Below are positions 44,533 through 53,272 of a stretch of DNA of 57,233 bases, in pieces; the first letter of the stretch is position 1; the number at the start of each line of letters is the position of its first letter. A model generated the notes under the pieces. The model was not told the DNA's origin. It saw only the letters and a list, made by a program, of their open reading frames with translations, and searched no databases. The stretch comes from Spirochaetales bacterium (GTDB lineage: Bacteria; Spirochaetota; Spirochaetia; DSM-2461). Where the stretch lies: NCBI GenBank assembly GCA_016936555.1, contig JAFGXR010000096.1:1-57233 (forward strand), read 5' to 3'. A program made the translations under genes and the position numbers.

Positions 44533-45981
44533 ATGGTGGAAATTCAAAACAAGAAAATCGACAAACAGGATTACCTGAATGGGCGGGAAGAGATTCTCGC
44601 AGCCTGGCCGACCGGTCAGGGTGTCTCCATCGAAGAGGGGGTAAAATTTCAGGAAAGCCTCCCGGAGTCGAAGAGATTCGCTTCGGTTCTGAATCAGGCG
44701 GTCAAAGAAAAAAGAGTGCTGATCCAGCCCAGGGCCGGTGTCGCCCTGGTGGATGAACATATAGAGCTTCTGAAATTTCTGGAAGAGGAGTCGGACCTCC
44801 TTCCCACGACGATCGATGCCTACACCAGGCTGAACCGTTACGACGAGGCCCAGAAGGGTATCGACAAATCGCGGGCAGCCGGCCATTCCCTCCTGAACGG
44901 CTTTCCGGCGGTCAACCACGGTATCGAATCGTGCCGGAGAATCATTGAGTCCATCAGCAAACCGGTGGAAATCCGCCACGGGACTCCCGACGCCAGGCTT
45001 CTGGCGGAGATTTCCTACGCCGCGGGATTCAACTCCTTCGAAGGGGGCGGAATTTCCTACAACATCCCTTACGCCAAGAACGTTCCCCTGGAAAAATCGA
45101 TCCGCGACTGGCAGTTTATCGACCGTCTGACCGGTATTTATCAGGAAGAGGGAATCACCATCAACAGAGAGCCTTTCGGCCCCCTGTCGGGAACTCTGGT
45201 TCCTCCTTTCGTTTCCCACTCCATCGCCATAATCGAAGGTCTTCTCGCTCTGGAGCAGGGCGTCAAATCGATCACCCTCGGTTACGGCCAGGCCGGTAAC
45301 ATGATCCAGGATATCGCGGCCATGCAGTCCCTGACAGAACTGGCCCATAAGTATTTCGGTGAGGCGGGATTCAAAGACTACGAGCTCTCCACGGTTCTCC
45401 ACCAGTGGATGGGCGGTTTCCCCGAAGACGAAGCCAGGGCCTTCTCGGTTATCGCCTGGGGAAGCGTCGTGGCCAATTTTGCCGGAGCCACCAAAGTTAT
45501 CGTGAAAACGCCTCATGAAGCGTCGGGCATCCCCACGAAGGAAGCCAACCTCCAGGGCCTGAAAGCGACGCGGCAGATGATCCAGATGACCCACGACCAG
45601 TGTTACTTCAACATCGCCGAACTGGCTTTGGAAAAAGAGATGATCCACCGGGAAGTGGACGCTATCATGGCTGCCGTTTTCGAAGCCGGAAAAGGTGATA
45701 TCGCCGTGGGCGCCGTCAAGGCTTTCGAAGCGGGGATCATCGATGTCCCCTTCGCACCGGCCGCCTGCAACTACGGAAAGATGCTGCCTGTCAGAGACAA
45801 TACGGGAGCGGTCCGCGTCTTCGAGACCGGCAATACGCCGCTGCCCTCCGATGTTCTGAATTATCACAAGGAAAAAATAAGAGAAAGAGCCGCCGTCGAG
45901 GAACGGGACCCCTGCTTCCAGATGGTTATAGACGACATTTACGCCATCAGCAAAGGGCGGCTTGTAGGGAGACCCAGATAA
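44533..45981 (+). CDS. glmE: Glutamate mutase (methylaspartate mutase) E subunit
   Basis: A 482-residue catalytic subunit with a TIM barrel that holds glutamate and the adenosyl radical. Conserved runs include IQPRAGVALVDEHIELLKFL, SRAAGHSLLNGFPAVNHGIE, IRHGTPDARLLAEISYAAGF, NSFEGGGISYNIPYAKNVPL and the substrate-binding TLGYGQAGNMIQDIAAMQSL. Length matches the family (about 483). Starts immediately after glmL and ends overlapping the mal ATG by one base. Confidence 0.96.
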   Translation: MVEIQNKKIDKQDYLNGREEILAAWPTGQGVSIEEGVKFQESLPESKRFASVLNQAVKEKRVLIQPRAGVALVDEHIELLKFLEEESDLLPTTIDAYTRLNRYDEAQKGIDKSRAAGHSLLNGFPAVNHGIESCRRIIESISKPVEIRHGTPDARLLAEISYAAGFNSFEGGGISYNIPYAKNVPLEKSIRDWQFIDRLTGIYQEEGITINREPFGPLSGTLVPPFVSHSIAIIEGLLALEQGVKSITLGYGQAGNMIQDIAAMQSLTELAHKYFGEAGFKDYELSTVLHQWMGGFPEDEARAFSVIAWGSVVANFAGATKVIVKTPHEASGIPTKEANLQGLKATRQMIQMTHDQCYFNIAELALEKEMIHREVDAIMAAVFEAGKGDIAVGAVKAFEAGIIDVPFAPAACNYGKMLPVRDNTGAVRVFETGNTPLPSDVLNYHKEKIRERAAVEERDPCFQMVIDDIYAISKGRLVGRPR

Positions 45982-47228
45982 TGAAAATTGTTAAAGCGAT
46001 ATTCTCGCCCGGTGTGACGGGCTTCTTTTTCGACGACCAGAAAGCCATCAAGGCGGGAGCGGAGCATGACGGTTTTATCTACCGCGGGGAACCGATGACA
46101 GAGGGATTCACGACGATCCGGATGACCGGGCAGTCCATTTCCGTTCAGCTGATCATGGAAAACGGTCAGATCGCCGTGGGCGACTGCGCCGCCGTCCAGT
46201 ACTCCGGCGCCGGCGGCCGCGACCCGCTCTTCCTGGCGGAAACCTATATCCCCTTTATAGAAGAGCATATCCGCCCCTGGCTGGAGGGACGGGACATTCA
46301 GTCCTTTAAAGAGGCCGCCGAAGAGTTCGATGTTCTGAAGGTCGACGGGGAAAGGCTCCATACGGCTATCCGCTACGGCGTCTCCCAGGCGCTTCTCGAT
46401 GCCGCGGCTATATCGGCGGGACTTTTGAAACAGGAAGTGGTCTGCCGCGATTACGATCTTCCGGTGGTGGCCGAGCCGGTGCCGCTCTTCGCCCAGTCGG
46501 GAGACGACCGGTACACCGCTGTCGACAAAATGATTATCAAGCAGGTCGATGTTCTGCCCCACGCCCTTATCAACAATATCGATACGAAACTGGGACGGAA
46601 GGGAGAGCTTCTCCTCGAATACGTCGGCTGGCTGAGAAACCGTGTGGAACAGCTCCGCGAAAACAGGGATTACAAACCGGATCTCCATATCGATGTCTAC
46701 GGAACCATCGGCATCATCTTCGACTACGATGCGGAACGCATGGCCGACTACTTTCTGGAACTGGAAAAAGCCGCGGGAGACCTGCAGCTCTATATCGAAG
46801 GCCCTATGGATATGGGTGAAAAAGCAAAACAGATCGAAGCGATGAAAGAGCTTCAGGACAAGCTCCATGAAAAAGGGTGCAAAGTCAAAACCGTCGCCGA
46901 CGAGTGGTGCAACACCTGGGAGGACATCAGAGACTTCACCGACGCGAAATGCTGCGATATGGTGCAGATCAAAACCCCCGACCTGGGAAGCATCCACAAT
47001 ATCGTGAAGAGCATCCTTTACTGCAAGGAGCACGGCATGGAAGCCTATCAGGGCGGGACCTGCAACGAAACCAATATCTCCGCCCGGACCTGCGTCCACG
47101 TCGGACTGGCGGCCCGCGCCGAGAGAATGCTGGTCAAACCGGGCATGGGATTTGACGAAGGGCTTACCATCGTGAAAAACGAAATGGAACGGACATTGGC
47201 CGTCCTGAAATACAAGGAGGCGAAATGA
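45981..47228 (+). CDS. mal: Methylaspartate ammonia-lyase
   Basis: A 415-residue enolase-superfamily enzyme removing ammonia from 3-methylaspartate to give mesaconate. VGDCAAVQYSGAGGRDPLFL is a typical N-terminal run. Metal ligands are recognisable in order: Asp in DLHIDVYGTIG, Glu in LYIEGPMD and Asp in TVADEWCN. The catalytic Lys is in VQIKTPDLGSIHNIVKSIL, and EAYQGGTCNETNISARTCVH closes the site. Length is as in Clostridium and Citrobacter enzymes (413). It overlaps both neighbours. Confidence 0.96.
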   Translation: MKIVKAIFSPGVTGFFFDDQKAIKAGAEHDGFIYRGEPMTEGFTTIRMTGQSISVQLIMENGQIAVGDCAAVQYSGAGGRDPLFLAETYIPFIEEHIRPWLEGRDIQSFKEAAEEFDVLKVDGERLHTAIRYGVSQALLDAAAISAGLLKQEVVCRDYDLPVVAEPVPLFAQSGDDRYTAVDKMIIKQVDVLPHALINNIDTKLGRKGELLLEYVGWLRNRVEQLRENRDYKPDLHIDVYGTIGIIFDYDAERMADYFLELEKAAGDLQLYIEGPMDMGEKAKQIEAMKELQDKLHEKGCKVKTVADEWCNTWEDIRDFTDAKCCDMVQIKTPDLGSIHNIVKSILYCKEHGMEAYQGGTCNETNISARTCVHVGLAARAERMLVKPGMGFDEGLTIVKNEMERTLAVLKYKEAK

Positions 47229-48577
47229 TGAAAGAGTTTGTCGTACTCTCCCCCACGGCCATTCTGGGATACGGATTCCCCGAGGAATCCTTCTACAGAG
47301 GGCTGGAGAAAAACCCCGACTTGATCGCCGTTGACGGCGGTTCGACCGACCCCGGCCCCCATTACCTCGGTTCGGGCAAATCCTTCACCGACCGGATAGG
47401 GGTTAAAAGAGACCTCCGCTATATGATCACCGAAGGGGTGAAACGGGGCATTCCCGTTGTCGTGGGTACCTCCGGCGGCTCCGGCGCCCGCCCCCACCTG
47501 GAGTGGACAAAAGAGATTGTCGAAGAGATTGCGAGTGAGAACAATCTCCATTTCAAAATGGGACTGATCTACTCGGATATTGATAAAGCCGTTGTCAAAG
47601 AGGCATGGAAAGCGGGAAAGATCCAGGCCCTGGACTATGTCCCGGAACTGGATGAACAGACCATCGAGGAATCAGAGAACATCGTCGCCCAGATCGGCGT
47701 GGAGCCGATGATCGAGGCTCTGGAAAAAGGCTGTCAGGTCATACTGGCGGGAAGAGCCTACGACCCGGCCTGTTTCGCCGCCCTTCCCATCAAAGAGGGA
47801 TACGATGAAGGCCTGGCCACCCATATGGGAAAAATCCTCGAATGCGCGGCCATCGCCTCGACGCCCGGTTCCGGATCGGACTGCGTTCTCGGTTTTCTCG
47901 GCGAAAACTACTTCCGCCTGGAAACGCTCAGCGACGAGAGAAGATTTACCAAGGAGTCGACGGCAGCCCATACGCTCTATGAAAAATCTGACCCCTATCA
48001 CCTGGTCGGCCCCGGCGGATCTCTGAACCTGGAGAAATGCCAGTTTATCGAACACCCCGAAAAAGGCGTCACCGTTAAGGGAAGCGTTTTTGAAAAATCA
48101 GAAAAATATACAGTCAAACTGGAAGCGGCCCGGAGAATCGGCTACCGCACCATCAGCATCGCCGGCACCAGGGACTCCATCCTGATCGGTCAGATCGATT
48201 CGGTTCTGGATAAAGTCAAAGCCCGGGTCAGCGATCTTCTGAAAAAGGAGAGCATGGAAGGCAAGGTCCATTTCCACGTTTACGGAAAGAACGGCGTTAT
48301 GGGATCGCTGGAGCCCGAAGAGAAGACCAGCCACGAAATCTGCATCGTCATCGACGTGGTGGCTCCGGTTCAGACCATGGCCGACACGATCTGCAGCATC
48401 ACCCGGTCCACCCTGCTCCACTACGGTTACGACGGGAGAATTTCCACGGCGGGCAATCTGGCCTTCCCCTTCTCCCCTTCCGATATCAAGGCGGGCGAAG
48501 TGTACAACTTCAGCCTCTATCACATTATGGAAATAGACAATCAGGACCTTTTTAAAGTGGAGGTACGGGACATATGA
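47225..48577 (+). CDS. AtuA-like (DUF1446) protein
   Basis: A 450-residue cytosolic protein of the AtuA/DUF1446 family, recognised by LIAVDGGSTDPGPHYLGSGK, VVGTSGGSGARPHLEWTKEI, VILAGRAYDPACFAALPIKE and the late VHFHVYGKNGVMGSLEPEEK. AtuA is named from acyclic terpene use in Pseudomonas, where its biochemical role is also unclear. Here it sits between mal and a DUF4387 gene with four-base overlaps on both sides (ATGA), which implies a step or accessory role in the methylaspartate route. The ATG at 47225 or the next one three bases on could start. Confidence 0.88.
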   Translation: MMKEFVVLSPTAILGYGFPEESFYRGLEKNPDLIAVDGGSTDPGPHYLGSGKSFTDRIGVKRDLRYMITEGVKRGIPVVVGTSGGSGARPHLEWTKEIVEEIASENNLHFKMGLIYSDIDKAVVKEAWKAGKIQALDYVPELDEQTIEESENIVAQIGVEPMIEALEKGCQVILAGRAYDPACFAALPIKEGYDEGLATHMGKILECAAIASTPGSGSDCVLGFLGENYFRLETLSDERRFTKESTAAHTLYEKSDPYHLVGPGGSLNLEKCQFIEHPEKGVTVKGSVFEKSEKYTVKLEAARRIGYRTISIAGTRDSILIGQIDSVLDKVKARVSDLLKKESMEGKVHFHVYGKNGVMGSLEPEEKTSHEICIVIDVVAPVQTMADTICSITRSTLLHYGYDGRISTAGNLAFPFSPSDIKAGEVYNFSLYHIMEIDNQDLFKVEVRDI

Positions 48578-48891
48578 AACAACCCATAACCGATCTGGCC
48601 CGGGTCATACGGTCGAAAAACGCCGGTCCCTACGAGCTGACCCTCGATATGATCTTTAAAACCAGTGAAATTTACGAAGCGATCAAGAAAAAACAGCTGA
48701 TTAATGCTGAAAAGATCGCGGAAATCTATAAAATAGAGAAAGAGATGATTAAGGGAGTGATCTATTTCGACCCCTCCCATGCCGTCAAAGTAACCATGAA
48801 ACGGGAAATTCCCTCGGGCGCTTTCGGCGACAGCGACATTTACGGGGCGCAGCAGCACGCGCCTCTGCTCAAACTGGAGTTCGATATCTAG
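48574..48891 (+). CDS. DUF4387 family protein
   Basis: A 105-residue cytosolic protein of the DUF4387 family: ITDLARVIRSKNAGPYELTL then DMIFKTSEIYEAIKKKQLIN and the C-terminal PSGAFGDSDIYGAQQHAPLL. In other genomes this small family usually accompanies, or is fused to, AtuA-like proteins, so it is probably a subunit of the same enzyme or complex. No function has been assigned. It overlaps the AtuA gene by four bases and the next gene by one. Confidence 0.88.
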   Translation: MKQPITDLARVIRSKNAGPYELTLDMIFKTSEIYEAIKKKQLINAEKIAEIYKIEKEMIKGVIYFDPSHAVKVTMKREIPSGAFGDSDIYGAQQHAPLLKLEFDI

Positions 48892-49838
48892 TGGAAAACT
48901 ATTCGACGCGGATGCTCAGGGAGAACCTCATTTTCTCCACCTATTACGCCCCCCGGGGACGCAACCGTCTCTACGCTCTGGGAAAGCTCCTTTCCCAGAG
49001 GTATATTTCCTCCCATGACCAGCTCATCGGCGTCATAGGCTCGGAGGGCGCGGGAAAATCCACGCTGATCAAAGCGCTTTTTCCCGGTCTGGAACTGACC
49101 AATGACGACGACGGGGTCAATGTCCGGCCGACACCTCTCTACGGATTCCGGGAGGACGACTTCTTCTCCGGCCATACGTTCCACATTGACTACCGCTACG
49201 AATCGGCTTTTCACCAGCAGTTCGAAATCGTCGAAGCTGTCAACAAAGCCATCAACAGCGGGCGCCGCGTCGTCATCGAGCATTTCGATCTCATCTATGA
49301 AGCCCTGGGCTACAACGCCCAGATCCTCTTCGGCATCGGCGAGGAAGTGATCGTCGCCCGTCCCAACGTTTTCGGCCCCTCGCCTCTGGCGATCAAAGAG
49401 GTCTCCCATAAAACCATCAAGTACAGACTGATGGCCCATTCAGCGGAAGATATTACCAGTATGGTTCTGGAACATGATTATAACTATAAAAATCCCATTC
49501 TCCATTCCGACGTGAAACACGGCTTTGTCATCAGTTTCGATGAGAAACCGGATATCGATATCCGGGAACTGGAAGCCAAGGTTCTGGATATCATCAGGAA
49601 GGATATCAAAATCAAAAACTCCCGGGAGCAGCATATCAAGATCGGCGATCACGAAATGTTCTGCACCGGCGTGCGGACCCATGTCAAATCATCCGGTCAG
49701 ATACAGGATTTCAAATTGAGAAAAGAGTTCACCTATGATCCCTATACAAAGGAATACCTCCTGGTGGGAAGAGTGGGCTCGAAAGAGGAAGCGGCGGGAT
49801 TCGAAAACATCCTGATGGAACCGGAGACGGAATTATGA
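48891..49838 (+). CDS. P-loop protein of glutamate-mutase operons
   Basis: A 315-residue protein starting with GTG on the last base of the preceding stop codon. Walker A is IGSEGAGKSTLIKALFPGLE, a Walker B-like strand is RRVVIEHFDLIYEAL, and a region with LMAHSAEDITSMVLEHDYNY and GDHEMFCTGVRTHVKSSGQI resembles the second additional (editing-like) domain of alanyl-tRNA synthetase. The full protein is thus a kinase-like NTPase fused to that domain. Its role is unknown. It may energise or repair the cobalamin enzyme or a CoA-type intermediate, which is inference. It overlaps fumarase alpha by four bases. Confidence 0.75.
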   Translation: MENYSTRMLRENLIFSTYYAPRGRNRLYALGKLLSQRYISSHDQLIGVIGSEGAGKSTLIKALFPGLELTNDDDGVNVRPTPLYGFREDDFFSGHTFHIDYRYESAFHQQFEIVEAVNKAINSGRRVVIEHFDLIYEALGYNAQILFGIGEEVIVARPNVFGPSPLAIKEVSHKTIKYRLMAHSAEDITSMVLEHDYNYKNPILHSDVKHGFVISFDEKPDIDIRELEAKVLDIIRKDIKIKNSREQHIKIGDHEMFCTGVRTHVKSSGQIQDFKLRKEFTYDPYTKEYLLVGRVGSKEEAAGFENILMEPETEL

Positions 49839-50689
49839 AACATATCATCGAAAGAGCGCAAATCTACCATGCCCTGAAAGCGGGCATCAAAGAGACGGGC
49901 GTCGTCCTCCCCGGCGATGTCAAAAGGGCCCTGCATCAGGCCATTGAAAAAGAGACGGGACCGGCGGGAAAAGTTCTCCGCTTCATCGCGGAGAATCTCG
50001 AATCGGCTGAACGGGAAAATATGCCCATGTGCCAGGATACGGGAATGGTCGTCGCCTTCGTGGAGATGGGCGATAAGGTTGAGATCAAAGACGCTTTTAT
50101 CGACGATATCATCCACGATGCCATAGCCGATGCCTATGAGGAGGGTTTTTTCCGCAAATCCGTAGTGGAAGACCCTCTCAACGGGCGGAAAAACACGGGA
50201 AACAATCTCCCGGCAGTCATACATCATGAACTGAAAAAAGGTTCCGATCTCAAAATCAGCCTTATGCTCAAAGGGTTCGGAAGCGAAAACTGCTCCCGAC
50301 TGGCCATGCTGAAGCCTACGGCGGGCCGTGAAGAGGTTATCGAATCCATCGCCAAAATTGTCGTGGAAGCGGGGGGCTCCCCCTGCCCGCCCACCATACT
50401 GGGGATCGGTATCGGCGGAACCATGGACTACGCGGCGAAGCTCTCCAAAAAAGCATTGATCCGGGAACTGGACGACAGCCATCCCGATCCCTGGTATGCG
50501 CAGCTGGAAGATGATATTCTGAAAAGAGTCAACGAGCTGGGAATCGGCGGCGGCGGACTGGGCGGCGATATAACCACCCTGGCCGTAAAGGTTGAAAAAT
50601 TCCCGACCCATATCGCCGGACTCCCCGTGGCGGTAACGGTGAACTGCTGGGCTGACAGGAAAACGATTGTGGAGTTAAAAGGAAAGTAA
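49835..50689 (+). CDS. Class I fumarase/mesaconase, alpha (N-terminal) subunit
   Basis: A 284-residue iron-sulfur subunit of a two-subunit fumarate hydratase-type enzyme. Three cluster cysteines are visible: ENMPMCQDTGMVVAF, FGSENCSRLAMLKP and EAGGSPCPPTILGIGIGG. The family also contains mesaconases that hydrate mesaconate to (S)-citramalate; the location after mal favours that substrate. It overlaps the P-loop gene. The partner beta subunit starts 382 bases downstream instead of adjacent, because a CcdAB-type module lies in between on the other strand. Confidence 0.93.
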   Translation: MKHIIERAQIYHALKAGIKETGVVLPGDVKRALHQAIEKETGPAGKVLRFIAENLESAERENMPMCQDTGMVVAFVEMGDKVEIKDAFIDDIIHDAIADAYEEGFFRKSVVEDPLNGRKNTGNNLPAVIHHELKKGSDLKISLMLKGFGSENCSRLAMLKPTAGREEVIESIAKIVVEAGGSPCPPTILGIGIGGTMDYAAKLSKKALIRELDDSHPDPWYAQLEDDILKRVNELGIGGGGLGGDITTLAVKVEKFPTHIAGLPVAVTVNCWADRKTIVELKGK

Positions 50690-50690
50690 G

Positions 50691-50768
50691 ATTAAAATCC
50701 TGTAAATCGAGAAGGAGAGGTGTTTCCCCTGATGATGTTCCTTTGTTTGTGTAGAGGTGAAACTGCAT
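50691..50768 (-). pseudogene. CcdB toxin remnant, N-terminal fragment only
   Basis: Reading minus from the ATG that overlaps the CcdA stop (TAATG) gives MQFHLYTNKGTSSGETPLLL then DLQDFN, the standard beginning of CcdB-type gyrase toxins. After about 26 codons the frame runs into the antisense of fumarase alpha and no longer resembles the family. CcdB is normally about 100 residues, so about three quarters is gone. The antitoxin remains. Confidence 0.72.
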
Positions 50769-50992
50769 TAAAAAGTTCTCATATCTTCACTGAAGACACC
50801 TGTCTTATCAATTTGCTGATTGTATTTATCAATGGCCTCTTTATTCTCTTTTTCCCAGGCTTTTTCTTTTTCCTCAGCCAGTCTGACTCTCAAGGCTCCT
50901 TCAGCAACAGCAGAAATCGAAATATTCATATTTCTGGCTTCAGAGAGCAATTCGCTATCAATGCTCACATTTGTCCTCGTCTTCATATACAT
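50768..50992 (-). CDS. CcdA-family antitoxin
   Basis: A 74-residue antitoxin: N-terminal ribbon-helix-helix (TRTNVSIDSELLSEARNMNI then SISAVAEGALRVRLAEEKEK) that binds DNA, and a C-terminal tail (AIDKYNQQIDKTGVFSEDMR) that wraps the toxin. It is on the strand opposite to the fermentation operon. The Met at 50986 is an equally good start, since the likely -10 (TATAAT, 50995-51000) leaves little or no leader. The toxin gene following it is truncated, so the antitoxin is an orphan and could act only as a local repressor. Confidence 0.82.
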   Translation of the reverse strand: MYMKTRTNVSIDSELLSEARNMNISISAVAEGALRVRLAEEKEKAWEKENKEAIDKYNQQIDKTGVFSEDMRTF

Positions 50993-50994
50993 AT

Positions 50995-51016
50995 ATTATA
51001 CACACGACCTGTGTGT
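50995..51016 (-). promoter_or_regulatory. CcdA promoter -10 and operator
   Basis: On the minus strand TATAAT (50995-51000) sits beside the inverted repeat ACACAC-GACCT-GTGTGT (51000-51016). This is the expected position for CcdA autoregulation. A clear -35 is not visible. Confidence 0.6.
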
Positions 51017-51071
51017 AATAACAGAAGAAAATGGGATGATGCTTCAAAGAAGAAGATATAAGGATTGTAAA

Positions 51072-51590
51072 ATGAAAGTAACACTGCCCCTAACAGATAC
51101 TGATATCGCAAAGATGAAAGCGGGAGACGAAGTCTACCTGACAGGGACCATTTTCAGCGCCCGTGACCAGGCCCACAAAAGGCTCTTTGAACTGCTGAAA
51201 AAGGGGGAGGATTTTCCCGTGGACCTTAAAGGGCAGACCGTCTTTTATATGGGTCCCGCCCCCACTCCCGACGGAAAGATCATCGGTTCCTGCGGCCCCA
51301 CTACAGCGTACCGCATGGATCCTTTCGCCCCGGCCCTGATGGATTACGGACTGAAAGGGATGATAGGGAAAGGCCCCCGGTCGAAGGAAGTGGCCGATTC
51401 GGTCGTCCGCAACAAAGGGGTGTATTTCTACGCCTACGGCGGATGCGGCGCTCTCTATGCCGAAAAAATCAAAGCCAATGAACTGGCGGCTTTCGGCGAT
51501 CTGGGACCCGAAGCGATCTACAGGCTGGAAGTGGAAGACTTTCCCGTTGTCGTGGCCATAGATTCGGAAGGCGGCAATATCTACGGCTGA
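51072..51590 (+). CDS. Class I fumarase/mesaconase, beta (C-terminal) subunit
   Basis: A 172-residue subunit forming the swivelling domain of the two-subunit hydratase. LTGTIFSARDQAHKRLFELL, FYMGPAPTPDGKIIGSCGPT, TAYRMDPFAPALMDYGLKGM and IGKGPRSKEV are all hallmark runs. I set the start at ATG 51072, preceded by AAGGA; the longer upstream frame runs through the CcdA region and is not coding. The gap to the alpha subunit is unusual: these genes normally overlap or adjoin. Confidence 0.93.
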   Translation: MKVTLPLTDTDIAKMKAGDEVYLTGTIFSARDQAHKRLFELLKKGEDFPVDLKGQTVFYMGPAPTPDGKIIGSCGPTTAYRMDPFAPALMDYGLKGMIGKGPRSKEVADSVVRNKGVYFYAYGGCGALYAEKIKANELAAFGDLGPEAIYRLEVEDFPVVVAIDSEGGNIYG

Positions 51591-51625
51591 TTATGTCGCG
51601 GTTATATCAGCCTTTAACCGGCTTG

Positions 51626-51643
51626 TGTAGGAATTGTCCTACA
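51626..51643 (+). other. Short perfect hairpin after fumarase beta
   Basis: TGTAGGA / TCCTACA with loop ATTG, 36 bases after the stop codon. It is not followed by a T-run, so it is not a clear terminator. It may protect the message end or be an operator. Confidence 0.45.
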
Positions 51644-51692
51644 GATCTTTAAAAACCAGTCCTACTTACAACATCTTCAAGCGGGATCATAC

Positions 51693-51728
51693 TGCTGAAA
51701 AATACAAATAAATAGAGTATTCAGCAGG
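51693..51728 (+). promoter_or_regulatory. Inverted repeat that may mask the oadG ribosome site
   Basis: CTGCTGAA (51693-51700) and TTCAGCAG (51721-51728) are perfect arms around a 20-base AT-rich loop. The right arm runs into CAGGAG, the ribosome binding site of oadG (start 51737). Pairing would hide part of it. Confidence 0.5.
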
Positions 51729-51736
51729 AGAATTCA

Positions 51737-51958
51737 ATGTTAAACCAGGGACTGACCCTGACCTTGGCCGGCATGGCCTTTGTCTTTAGCTTTCTGATCC
51801 TCTTAGTGGTCGTTATGACTCTGAGTTCCAGAATCATAATGCGCTTTTTTCCGGAAACAGCGCCTGTCCCCGTTCCGGAACGAAGAGCCAAACCGGACAT
51901 TGCTCTAGCCGTGGCGATTGCGGCCGCCAGGGCTAAAAAGGACGGCAGAATCCGATGA
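51737..51958 (+). CDS. oadG: OadG-type gamma subunit of a sodium-pumping decarboxylase
   Basis: A 73-residue small membrane protein. It has one membrane helix near the N-terminus ([20 protein letters not shown]) and a short cytoplasmic tail rich in Pro and Ala ([20 protein letters not shown]), as OadG/MmdD-like subunits have. It assembles with the beta subunit and recruits the biotin-bearing alpha part. Its stop codon overlaps the oadB ATG by four bases. The alpha subunit is missing nearby. Confidence 0.85.
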   Translation: MLNQGLTLTLAGMAFVFSFLILLVVVMTLSSRIIMRFFPETAPVPVPERRAKPDIALAVAIAAARAKKDGRIR

Positions 51959-53232
51959 GAGAAGATCTGATCCAATCCATAAAGGAACTCTGGTTCTCCA
52001 CAGGCCTATACGGCTTTCTGCAGGAAGGCGGTTCGGGCAATCTCATTATGATCGCCGTGGGAATCCTCCTCCTCTACCTGGCCGTCAGGAAAGGTTTTGA
52101 ACCGCTGCTTCTCATTCCCATCGGCTTCGGCGCCATCCTCTCCAACATCCCCTTCGCGGAAATCGCCGGTCAGGCGACCTATTTTCTCAGCGATGGCGGT
52201 GAAGTCATATACAACAAAGAAGCCCACAGCATTATCGAATCCTTCGGAGGCTTCATCGGGCAGTTTTACAACATAGGCGTGGCGAGCGGGCTTTTTCCCC
52301 TGTTGATCTTTATGGGAGTGGGAGCCATGACCGATTTCGGCCCCCTTCTGGCCAACCCGAGGACCCTTCTTCTCGGAGCGGCCGCCCAGTTCGGAATTTT
52401 CATAGCTCTACTGGGAACGGTTGCCCTGGAGCTGATTCCCGGTTTCAGTTTCGTCTCTTCCGCTGAAGGAGACACCCTGGCCCGGTCCATCCTCCATGTG
52501 GCCGGTTCGATCGGAATCATCGGAGGGGCCGACGGCCCTACAGCCATTTTCACAGCATCCAGGTTGGCGCCTGCTTATCTCGGCCCCATAGCGGTGGCCG
52601 CTTACAGCTATATGGCATTGGTGCCTATCATCCAGCCGCCCATCATGAAAGCGCTCACAACTCCTGAAGAACGACGGATAAAAATGGAACAGCTCAGAGA
52701 TGTGAGCAAAAGGGAGAAAATCGTTTTTCCTCTGATCGTGTTATCGCTCTGCATCCTTCTACTGCCCAGCGCCACCCCGCTGGTCGGCATGCTTATGTTC
52801 GGCAATTTATTGAAAGAGAGCCTTGTGACCGACAGGCTGTCCGAAACGGCTCAGAACGCGCTTATGAATACCGTGACCATAATGCTCGGCCTTTCGGTCG
52901 GTTCCAAAATGCAGGCTGCGGTCTTTCTGAACGCCACCACTCTGGGAATCCTGCTTCTCGGCCTGACGGCTTTTGCCATCGGAACAGCTTCCGGCGTTCT
53001 TCTTGCGAAACTGATGAACAGATTCAGCAAAAGACCTATCAATCCCCTCATAGGAGCCGCGGGAGTGTCTGCCGTGCCCATGGCGGCCCGGGTGGTCAAT
53101 AAAGTGGGGCTTGAAGAGAACCCGGGGAACTTTCTGCTCATGCATGCCATGGGTCCCAACGTGGCGGGCGTCGTGGGGTCCGCCGTAGCGGCGGGCGTGC
53201 TGCTGGCGCTGGTCCCCGTCCTGGGAGGCTGA
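51955..53232 (+). CDS. oadB: OadB-type beta subunit, sodium-translocating decarboxylase
   Basis: A 425-residue polytopic membrane protein that couples decarboxylation of carboxybiotin to sodium export. The key region [20 protein letters not shown] holds the essential Asp and a conserved GGADGPT turn. [20 protein letters not shown] followed by [20 protein letters not shown] is the second half motif. Family members are shared among oxaloacetate, methylmalonyl-CoA and glutaconyl-CoA decarboxylases; the substrate depends on the alpha subunit. Context with mesaconate/citramalate conversion suggests pyruvate-oxaloacetate linkage, which is inference. Confidence 0.93.
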   Translation: MREDLIQSIKELWFSTGLYGFLQEGGSGNLIMIAVGILLLYLAVRKGFEPLLLIPIGFGAILSNIPFAEIAGQATYFLSDGGEVIYNKEAHSIIESFGGFIGQFYNIGVASGLFPLLIFMGVGAMTDFGPLLANPRTLLLGAAAQFGIFIALLGTVALELIPGFSFVSSAEGDTLARSILHVAGSIGIIGGADGPTAIFTASRLAPAYLGPIAVAAYSYMALVPIIQPPIMKALTTPEERRIKMEQLRDVSKREKIVFPLIVLSLCILLLPSATPLVGMLMFGNLLKESLVTDRLSETAQNALMNTVTIMLGLSVGSKMQAAVFLNATTLGILLLGLTAFAIGTASGVLLAKLMNRFSKRPINPLIGAAGVSAVPMAARVVNKVGLEENPGNFLLMHAMGPNVAGVVGSAVAAGVLLALVPVLGG

Positions 53233-53244
53233 TTCTTGAAATTC

Positions 53245-53272
53245 GGTCAGGCTGCTGTATCTACGCCTGACC
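53245..53272 (+). terminator. Hairpin at the end of the fermentation operon
   Basis: GGTCAGGC / GCCTGACC is a perfect 8-bp stem with a 12-base loop, 12 bases after the oadB stop. No T-run follows, so it is a weak terminator or a stabilising 3' end. Confidence 0.5.

Noticed and set aside
44512-45867. 451-codon minus-strand frame over glmE
   Set aside because: It is a shadow of glmE; its composition mirrors the sense gene.
50720-51061. Plus-strand open frame of 113 codons between the hydratase subunits
   Set aside because: It is antisense to CcdA, which has a clear ribbon-helix-helix domain, operator and start.
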